Source: Domibacillus sp. (lineage in GTDB: Bacteria > Bacillota > Bacilli > Bacillales > Domibacillaceae). Taken from it: a DNA stretch of 10,832 nucleotides. Position numbers and translations under genes: made by a program. The DNA lies in the NCBI GenBank assembly GCA_031177795.1, contig JAPSKG010000053.1:1-10832 (forward strand), given 5' to 3'. The notes under the pieces were generated by a model that had not been told where the DNA came from, did no database searches, and saw nothing but the letters and a program-made list of their open reading frames with translations. Position 1 is the first letter of the stretch, and the number at the start of each line of letters is the position of its first letter. Shown here in pieces: positions 5,468-10,832 of this stretch.

Positions 5468-6256
5468 ATGAAACAACGTATCGTGACAGGTGTTCTTGCA
5501 GCCGGTGCTTTTCTGCCCATTGTACTAATCGGCGGATGGCCGTTTATTTTGCTTGTGTATGTGATGAGTACAGCCGCTGTTATTGAAGCGCTCAAAATGA
5601 AAAAGATTCCAACCTTTTCCGGGGCTGGAATATTATCAATATTTCTTTCATTTATCATGCTTATACCAAAGGAATTTGAAAATAAAGGAATATTTCAGGA
5701 AATAGAAAAATTGGATTTTCTTCTTTTATTTGTATTGCTTTTTCTTGTTAATACAGTTATTACAAAAAACCACTTTACGATTGAGGATGCTGCATACTGC
5801 GTTTTAATTCCTCTTTACATTGGCTTTGGTTTTTCTTATTTAATTGAAACAAGAGAAGCTGGAATTTTATTTGTTTTTTTTGCTTTATTTATTACTTGGG
5901 CTACAGATTCAGGTGCTTATTTTATCGGCCGCAAAATCGGAAAAAGAAAACTGTGGCCTGAAATAAGCCCGAACAAAACAGTGGCTGGATTCTACGGTGG
6001 AATTGTCTCTGCTGTTATTGTAGCAGCAGTTTTTCTTTTTCTTTTAGATTTTAAAGCTCCTGCTGTCTGGGTATTGCTTTCAGCTGCTTTGCTTTCTGTG
6101 GCTGGCCAAATTGGCGACCTGGCAGAATCGGCTTTAAAACGGTATTACAATGTAAAAGATTCCGGGAATCTGTTGCCGGGTCATGGAGGGGTACTAGACC
6201 GGACTGACAGCTGGCTGTTCGTATTTCCACTTTTACATATGCTTCAATTATTGTAG
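5468..6256 (+). CDS. cdsA: Phosphatidate cytidylyltransferase (CDP-diacylglycerol synthase)
   Basis: Integral membrane enzyme that makes CDP-diacylglycerol from phosphatidate and CTP, the branch precursor of phosphatidylglycerol and phosphatidylethanolamine. The 262-residue protein has hydrophobic segments at about 5-32, 52-67, 82-98, 110-125, 131-148, 174-193, 198-214 and a final one near 248-262. The family signature runs from Ser221 to Asp247: SALKRYYNVKDSG, then LLPGHGGVLDRTDS. Key acidic residues are visible at Asp147 (TWATDSGAY), Asp219 (QIGDLAES), Asp244 and Asp247. The residue after LDR is Thr, where Bacillus and E. coli enzymes usually have Phe or Ile. GTGGGGGAA at 5451-5459 is the ribosome binding site for the ATG. 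The stop codon TAG overlaps the dxr ribosome binding site. Confidence 0.97.
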   Translation: MKQRIVTGVLAAGAFLPIVLIGGWPFILLVYVMSTAAVIEALKMKKIPTFSGAGILSIFLSFIMLIPKEFENKGIFQEIEKLDFLLLFVLLFLVNTVITKNHFTIEDAAYCVLIPLYIGFGFSYLIETREAGILFVFFALFITWATDSGAYFIGRKIGKRKLWPEISPNKTVAGFYGGIVSAVIVAAVFLFLLDFKAPAVWVLLSAALLSVAGQIGDLAESALKRYYNVKDSGNLLPGHGGVLDRTDSWLFVFPLLHMLQLL

Positions 6257-6260
6257 GGAG
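6255..6260 (+). promoter_or_regulatory. dxr ribosome binding site, supporting a TTG start
   Basis: AGGGAG overlaps the cdsA stop codon (TAG, 6254-6256) and lies 8 bases before the TTG at 6269. It supports that rare start and coupling to cdsA. Confidence 0.7.
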
Positions 6261-6268
6261 ATGATTGT

Positions 6269-7414
6269 TTGAAAACGATAAGCTTGCTTGGAGCCACTGG
6301 TTCTATTGGCTTGCAAACATTAGACATTATTCGAAAGCAGCCTGAAACATTTGAGCTTTCGGCTTTTTCAGCTGGCCAAAATGTGGAAGGTGCGAGAAAA
6401 ATTATAAATGAGTTTAAGCCAAAACTGGTCTCTGTTTTAAATAAGGAAGCAGCAGATCGTCTTCAGTTTGATTTTCCAGATGTGAAAGTTTGTCATGGCA
6501 AGGACGGTCTGGAAGAAGTTGCTGTTTTTGAGCAAGCAAATACGCTTGTGAATGCTGTAATTGGCAGTGTTGGTTTAGAACCAACGTTAAAAGCAATTGA
6601 AGCAAGGAAAACGATTGCGATTGCCAACAAAGAAACTCTTGTAACAGCAGGCCACATTGTAACAAGCGCTGCAAAAAAAGCTGGAGTTCGTCTTTTGCCT
6701 GTGGACAGTGAACATTCTGCTATTTTTCAATGCATGCAAGGTGAACAAGAAAAAAATGTAAGCAGGCTTATATTAACGGCTTCTGGTGGCAGTTTCCGTG
6801 ATAAAAAGCGGGAAGACCTGAAAAATGTAACGGTTGAAGAAACATTAAATCACCCAAACTGGTCAATGGGAGCAAAAATCACAGTTGATTCCGCTACCAT
6901 GATGAATAAAGGACTTGAGGTGATTGAAGCTCACTGGCTTTTTAACTTGCCATATGAACAAATAGATGTTATTTTACATCGGGAAAGCATTATTCATTCA
7001 ATGGTTGAGTTTCATGACCGTTCCGTTATTTCACAGCTTGGTTCACCAGACATGCGTGTGCCTATCCAATATGCCTTAACCTGGCCGGACCGTCTTTCCT
7101 TGCCAGATGCTTTGCCTCTTGATTTAGCTTCTATTGGCAGGCTTCATTTTGAAAAAGTAAACTTTGATCGTTATCGAATGCTTTATTTGGCATATGAAGC
7201 TGGTAAAATAGCTGGAACGATGCCTGCTGTAATGAACGCAGCAAATGAAGAAGCAGTCGCGGCATTTTTGGATCGCAGATTGACATTTCTTCAAATAGAA
7301 GAAGTAGTAGAGCGGGCAATGGAGAAACATCAATCCATTCAACTTCCAGAGTTAGAGGCTATTATAGAAGCAGACACAGAAGCAAGGGCATTGGTCCGCT
7401 CATTCATAACTTAA
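6269..7414 (+). CDS. dxr: 1-deoxy-D-xylulose-5-phosphate reductoisomerase
   Basis: Converts DXP to 2-C-methyl-D-erythritol 4-phosphate with NADPH and a divalent metal, the committed step of the MEP isoprenoid pathway; the target of fosmidomycin. The product is 381 residues from a TTG start. The NADPH-binding loop LLGATGSIGLQTLD is at 6-19. NKETLVTAG is at 120-128. The metal site PVDSEHSAIFQC (144-155) contains Asp146 and Glu148, and Glu217 in MMNKGLEVIEAHWLF (211-225) is the third ligand. ASGGSFRDKK (171-180) and NHPNWSMGAKITVDSATMMN (194-213) form the substrate site and flexible lid. The C-terminal helical domain includes MPAVMNAANEEAVAAFL. TTG is needed because the GATGSIG loop begins only seven residues later. 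The pathway also feeds uppS in the same block. Confidence 0.98.
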   Translation: MKTISLLGATGSIGLQTLDIIRKQPETFELSAFSAGQNVEGARKIINEFKPKLVSVLNKEAADRLQFDFPDVKVCHGKDGLEEVAVFEQANTLVNAVIGSVGLEPTLKAIEARKTIAIANKETLVTAGHIVTSAAKKAGVRLLPVDSEHSAIFQCMQGEQEKNVSRLILTASGGSFRDKKREDLKNVTVEETLNHPNWSMGAKITVDSATMMNKGLEVIEAHWLFNLPYEQIDVILHRESIIHSMVEFHDRSVISQLGSPDMRVPIQYALTWPDRLSLPDALPLDLASIGRLHFEKVNFDRYRMLYLAYEAGKIAGTMPAVMNAANEEAVAAFLDRRLTFLQIEEVVERAMEKHQSIQLPELEAIIEADTEARALVRSFIT

Positions 7415-7415
7415 A

Positions 7416-7422
7416 AAGGTGG
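7416..7422 (+). promoter_or_regulatory. rasP ribosome binding site, supporting a TTG start
   Basis: AAGGTGG lies 10 bases before the TTG at 7433 and begins at the dxr stop (7412-7414). No ATG in the frame is near, since the catalytic HELGH comes only 17 residues after the start. Confidence 0.7.
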
Positions 7423-7432
7423 TTAGAAACGT

Positions 7433-8692
7433 TTGAATACCGTCATAGCGTTTATCGTTATATTTGGATCGCTTGTTTTTTTCCATGAGCTTGGTCATTT
7501 TATTTTTGCAAAACGTGCGGGTATTTTGTGCCGTGAGTTTGCTATTGGGTTTGGCCCGAAAATTTTTGCTCATAAAAAAGGAGAAACGGTTTATACAATA
7601 AGGCTGCTGCCGCTTGGGGGATATGTACGCATGGCCGGTGAAGATCCGGAAATGACGGAATTAAAAGCCGGCCAGCGAATTGGCGTTATCTTCAATAAAG
7701 ATGGAGAAGCAGTTAATTTAATCATTAACGGGCGTGACCGTTTTAAAGAGGCTCGTGTGATTGAAGTTGAAAAAGCAGATCTTGAACATAATCTTTCCAT
7801 TCAAGGATACGAAGAAGGAGAAGAAGAGTTAAAAACGTTCCCTGTGCACCGTGAAGCCATGCTTACGGAAGATCATATAAGTACACAAATTGCTCCGTAC
7901 GATCGGCAATTTAGCTCAAAAACTCTTTCGCAACGGGCTATAGCAATTTTTGCAGGCCCTTTGTTTAATTTTATTCTTGCCTTTGTTGTTTTTACCGTTT
8001 TGGCAATGATTCAGGGGATGCCGACAAATGAACCTGTTCTTGGAGAAGTAATTAAGGGCGGTGCTGCTATCGAAGCAGGGCTAAAAGAAGGCGATGAAGT
8101 TGTAGCAATTAATGATAACAAAATGTCTTCATGGGAAGAGATTGTTCTTCTTATTCAAAAAAGCCCGGGCGAAAAACTTCTTTTTACTGTTGATCGAGAT
8201 GGAGAACAGTTAAAGATACCGGTAATTCCTTCAACAGAAAAAGCAGAAGGTGAAACTTTTGGGAGAATTGGAGTATACAGCCCTTTCGACCATTCTATCC
8301 TGGGTTCATTCCTATACGGCGCTAAAGAAGTGTATTCGTGGGCAAAACTAATCCTCGAATTGCTAGGAACCCTTTTAACAGGTCAATTTTCCATTGATAT
8401 GCTGTCAGGGCCTGTAGGCATTTATGTATCGACAGACACTGTTGCACAATCGGGGGTCTTGAATCTTGCAAAATGGGCAGGAGTTTTAAGTATAAACCTT
8501 GGTATTATGAATTTACTGCCCCTTCCAGCACTTGATGGCGGGCGTCTTGTGTTTTTCCTTTATGAAGCAGTAAGAGGAAAGCCGGTTGACCGTCAAATGG
8601 AAGGCGTCGTTCATTTTATTGGATTTGCTTTATTAATGCTTTTAATGATTGTTGTTACGTGGAACGACATCCAGCGTTTCTTTTTACAATAG
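7433..8692 (+). CDS. rasP: RasP/RseP-type intramembrane site-2 zinc metalloprotease
   Basis: Cleaves transmembrane segments inside the membrane; in B. subtilis the family member cuts anti-sigma factor RsiW, FtsL and leftover signal peptides. The product is 419 residues, close to the 422 of B. subtilis RasP, with a TTG start. The first membrane segment (about 3-25) carries the zinc motif HELGH (18-22). FGPKIFAHKKGET and LPLGGYVRMAGED (59-71) follow, as in RseP. A charged stretch (about 72-160) precedes the second segment (about 168-192, with FAGPLFNF at 173-180). A single PDZ domain covers about 198-270 (GEVIKGGAAIEAGLKEGDEV, then VAINDNKM). The third segment contains MNLLPLPALDGG (359-370), where Asp368 completes the zinc site, and the fourth is at about 390-410. 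It sits between dxr and proS, the usual Firmicutes arrangement. Confidence 0.97.
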   Translation: MNTVIAFIVIFGSLVFFHELGHFIFAKRAGILCREFAIGFGPKIFAHKKGETVYTIRLLPLGGYVRMAGEDPEMTELKAGQRIGVIFNKDGEAVNLIINGRDRFKEARVIEVEKADLEHNLSIQGYEEGEEELKTFPVHREAMLTEDHISTQIAPYDRQFSSKTLSQRAIAIFAGPLFNFILAFVVFTVLAMIQGMPTNEPVLGEVIKGGAAIEAGLKEGDEVVAINDNKMSSWEEIVLLIQKSPGEKLLFTVDRDGEQLKIPVIPSTEKAEGETFGRIGVYSPFDHSILGSFLYGAKEVYSWAKLILELLGTLLTGQFSIDMLSGPVGIYVSTDTVAQSGVLNLAKWAGVLSINLGIMNLLPLPALDGGRLVFFLYEAVRGKPVDRQMEGVVHFIGFALLMLLMIVVTWNDIQRFFLQ

Positions 8693-8726
8693 AAGAACTA
8701 TTAATTTTTAGTCGAGGTGCGAATGA

Positions 8727-10433
8727 ATGAAACAAAGTAAAACGTTAATTCCAACAATGCGGGAAATACCGTCTGATGCGGAAGTAAAAAGCCATCAGCT
8801 TCTTTTACGCGCCGGCTTTATCCGGCAAAATGCAAGCGGTGTGTATAGTTATTTGCCGCTTGGAAAAAAAATGCTGCGTGCAATAGAAGACATTGTCCGT
8901 GAAGAAATGGATGATGCAGGAGCAGTTGAATTACTAATGCCGGCTCTTCAACAAGCAGAGCTCTGGCAGGAATCGGGGCGCTGGCAAACATATGGTCCGG
9001 AATTGATGCGTTTAAAGGACCGTCATTCACGAGAATTCGCACTCGGCGCCACGCATGAAGAAGTTATCACAGCGCTGGTTCGTGATGAAGTAAAATCATA
9101 TAAGCGTCTGCCGCTAACACTTTATCAAATTCAAACAAAATTTCGGGATGAAAAAAGACCGCGTTTCGGTTTGCTTCGTGGCCGGGAATTTGTTATGAAG
9201 GATGCTTATTCTTTTCATGCTTCTCAAGAAAGTTTAGATGAAGTATACGACCGGTTGTTTCAAGCGTACTCAAACATTTTCCGCCGCTGTGGATTAAACT
9301 TCCGGGCAGTTATTGCTGATTCAGGAGCTATGGGCGGTAAAGACACACATGAATTCATGGTGCTGTCTGAAATTGGAGAAGACACAATTGCTTATTCTGA
9401 TACGTCCACCTATGCAGCAAATGTAGAAATGGCACCGGTAGTGAATAAATACGATCCAAGCACCGAAACGCAAAAAGAACTTGAAAAAGTTGAAACACCT
9501 AATGCAAAAACAATTGACTCTGTAGCTGCTTTCTTAAATATGCCAGCTGAACAATGCATTAAAACGCTAGTTTTTAAAGTAGATGAAGAAATGGTCGTTG
9601 TATTAGCCCGCGGAGACCATGAAATAAACGATATTAAACTAAAAAATCTTTTAAATGCAGGAACGGTGGAAATGGCAGAGGAAGAAGAAGCTGCGAAATT
9701 GTTTGGCGCTTCATTTGGTTCACTCGGCCCGATTGGCTTGCCGGCAGATGTGAAAATCTTTGCGGATAATGCCGTCCGTTCAATTGCAAATATGGTTTGC
9801 GGAGCTAATCAAAACGGCTGGCATTATGTAAATGCGAATGCCGGGCGCGATTTCCATGTAACTGAATTTGCTGACCTCCGTTTTATCTTGGAAGGAGATC
9901 CATCTCCAGACGGTGAAGGAATGATTAAATTTGCAAAGGGCATTGAAGTCGGCCATATTTTCAAACTGGGAACTCGTTACAGTGAAGCAATGAATGCAGT
10001 TTACCTTGATGAAAATGGCCGTACACAGCCAATGATAATGGGCTGCTACGGTATCGGTGTTTCACGGCTGGTTGCAGCTGTTGCTGAACAATTTAACGAT
10101 GAAAATGGCTTTGTTTGGCCGGCGAATTTAACGCCATTTGACGTTCATGTTATTCCAGTTAATGTTAAGGATGAAGCCCAAGTAAAAGCAGCAGATACAA
10201 TTTATGAAGATTTACGCCAGGCGGGTATGACAGCACTTCTTGATGACCGTCCTGAGCGCGCCGGTGTAAAATTTACTGATAGTGATTTAATCGGCTTGCC
10301 GATCCGGGTTACTGCAGGGAAAAAAGCTGCAGAAGGAATTGTAGAAATAAAAGTCCGGAAAACGGGAGAAGTAGTGGACGTACCTGTAGAAGACGTGGTG
10401 CGCACTGTACGAAGTTTGCAAGCTGAACTTTAA
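8727..10433 (+). CDS. proS: Prolyl-tRNA synthetase, bacterial type with editing domain
   Basis: Class II aminoacyl-tRNA synthetase that charges tRNA-Pro. The 568-residue product is the bacterial (long, insertion-containing) form. Motif 1 is near PLGKKMLRAIEDIVREEMDD (44-63) and the MPALQQAELWQESGRW block follows (71-86). Motif 2 spans 137-164 (TKFRDEKRPRFGLLRGREF, then VMKDAYSFH). The editing insertion runs from about 225 to 400; Lys279 in CIKTLVFK corresponds by position and context to the Lys279 of E. coli that matters for clearing mischarged Ala-tRNA. GRDFHV, FAKGIEVGHIFKLGTRYS (402-419) and motif 3 GCYGIGVSRLVAA (439-451) follow. The anticodon-binding domain is C-terminal (about 468-565). 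GAGGTG at 8714-8719 lies 7 bases before the ATG; an overlapping ATG at 8723 gives a five-codon dead end. No T-box leader fits in the 34-base gap. Confidence 0.98.
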   Translation: MKQSKTLIPTMREIPSDAEVKSHQLLLRAGFIRQNASGVYSYLPLGKKMLRAIEDIVREEMDDAGAVELLMPALQQAELWQESGRWQTYGPELMRLKDRHSREFALGATHEEVITALVRDEVKSYKRLPLTLYQIQTKFRDEKRPRFGLLRGREFVMKDAYSFHASQESLDEVYDRLFQAYSNIFRRCGLNFRAVIADSGAMGGKDTHEFMVLSEIGEDTIAYSDTSTYAANVEMAPVVNKYDPSTETQKELEKVETPNAKTIDSVAAFLNMPAEQCIKTLVFKVDEEMVVVLARGDHEINDIKLKNLLNAGTVEMAEEEEAAKLFGASFGSLGPIGLPADVKIFADNAVRSIANMVCGANQNGWHYVNANAGRDFHVTEFADLRFILEGDPSPDGEGMIKFAKGIEVGHIFKLGTRYSEAMNAVYLDENGRTQPMIMGCYGIGVSRLVAAVAEQFNDENGFVWPANLTPFDVHVIPVNVKDEAQVKAADTIYEDLRQAGMTALLDDRPERAGVKFTDSDLIGLPIRVTAGKKAAEGIVEIKVRKTGEVVDVPVEDVVRTVRSLQAEL

Positions 10434-10443
10434 GCAAAAAGAA

Positions 10444-10477
10444 AAAAGGATGACCGGCTTTTGCCGTTCATCCTTTT
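10444..10477 (+). terminator. Hairpin with short T tract after proS, likely terminator
   Basis: AAAAGGATGA (10444-10453) is the exact reverse complement of TCATCCTTTT (10468-10477). CGGC (10455-10458) and GCCG (10463-10466) extend the stem around a TTTT loop, with one C-T mismatch between the two parts. The T tract is only four long before a C. A-rich bases precede the stem, so it could work on both strands. It may terminate only partially, because polC begins 20 bases later. Confidence 0.75.
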
Positions 10478-10497
10478 CTATGTAAGGGGGAAATCAA

Positions 10498-10832
10498 ATG
10501 AGTCAAGAAGCGTCTAGCGGACGGAGCAGGTTTTTGATTTTACTTGACCAGCTTCGTTTAACCGAAGATGCGGTTGTTCGTCACTTTGATCAAATCGAAA
10601 TAAAAAAATTAACGGTTTTAAAACAAGAGAAAAAATGGCATTTTGTTTTTTCGGCTCCGGCCATTATTCCATGCAGCGTGTTAACCAGGTTTGCTGATGC
10701 ACTTACTAATACGTTTTCGTCTTTTGCATCAGTAACATTCACAATAGAAATTGCTGACCGTGTGTGTACGCCAGAGCAAATTGCGGATTACTGGCAATAT
10801 TGCGTGAGGCAGCTTGAAGGCATGGCCCCACC
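10498..10832 (+). CDS. polC: DNA polymerase III alpha subunit, PolC type (Gram-positive), 3' truncated by window edge
   Basis: Replicative DNA polymerase with built-in 3'-5' exonuclease, typical of Firmicutes, acting at the fork with DnaE and the clamp. Only the first 111 codons plus two bases are in the window; full-length PolC is about 1430-1440 residues. The visible part is the PolC N-terminal domain, which is not catalytic. It resembles B. subtilis PolC at FLILLDQLRLTEDAVVRHFD, EIKKLTV, KWHFVFS and ADYWQYCVRQLEGMAP (the last against DYWSRCIEELQGISP, from memory). The ATG has AAGGGGG at 10484-10490, 7 bases upstream. The position after proS is the one seen in B. subtilis. The OB-fold, exonuclease, PHP and polymerase domains are downstream of the window. 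No promoter is visible between the proS hairpin and polC. Confidence 0.95.
   Translation, partial: MSQEASSGRSRFLILLDQLRLTEDAVVRHFDQIEIKKLTVLKQEKKWHFVFSAPAIIPCSVLTRFADALTNTFSSFASVTFTIEIADRVCTPEQIADYWQYCVRQLEGMAP

Noticed and set aside
7646..7912. Charged stretch in rasP between the first zinc motif and the second membrane segment as an inserted domain
   Set aside because: The length matches the RasP family (419 against 422 residues), so this is the normal loop rather than an insertion.
8693..8726. T-box leader for proS
   Set aside because: The gap is only 34 bases, too short for a T-box, with no specifier stem or terminator.
1..10832. Mobile element, CRISPR, defence or other new gene system
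   Set aside because: Every sizeable coding region is a recognised housekeeping or flagellar gene in conserved order, and no direct repeats, inverted terminal repeats or compositional breaks were seen by eye.

Overview
The window is a stretch of core chromosome from a Gram-positive, low-to-mid GC bacterium of the Bacillaceae (Bacillus-like). The gene order sigD, swrB, rpsB, tsf, pyrH, frr, uppS, cdsA, dxr, rasP, proS, polC matches the order I recall for Bacillus subtilis. The protein lengths, the strong AGGAGG-type ribosome binding sites and the scattered GTG/TTG starts fit the same group. All genes are on the + strand. I cannot name the species from the sequence.

Layout. Positions 1-1148 are the tail of the flagellar/chemotaxis (fla/che) operon: the C-terminal part of the motility sigma factor SigD, then the small membrane protein SwrB. 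A strong extended -10 promoter starts 10 bases after swrB and opens the translation block: rpsB (ribosomal protein S2), a perfect-stem terminator, then tsf (EF-Ts) behind a structured 206-base leader. pyrH (UMP kinase) follows after two tandem hairpins, and frr (ribosome recycling factor) is almost fused to pyrH. A strong intrinsic terminator ends this block. A new promoter region then drives uppS, cdsA, dxr, rasP and proS, which follow each other with 12 to 34 base gaps. A hairpin closes that block 64 bases before polC, whose first 111 codons end the window.

How the genes work together. rpsB, tsf, frr and proS supply translation: small subunit assembly, EF-Tu recycling, ribosome recycling and prolyl-tRNA. 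pyrH makes UDP for RNA, DNA and wall precursors. dxr makes MEP for isoprenoid synthesis, and uppS turns isoprenoids into the C55 lipid carrier of cell wall synthesis. cdsA makes CDP-diacylglycerol for phospholipids. rasP is a site-2 protease that cuts transmembrane segments in anti-sigma factors and signal peptide remnants. polC is the replicative polymerase.

I see no mobile element, CRISPR array, tRNA, rRNA or foreign gene cassette, and no evidence of an undescribed protein system. No gene-free stretch exceeds 300 bases; the longest (253 bases, rpsB-tsf) holds a terminator and a structured leader. The items most worth a second look are RNA-level: the rpsB and tsf leaders, the tsf-pyrH tandem hairpins, and how polC and tsf are transcribed behind terminators without an obvious promoter.
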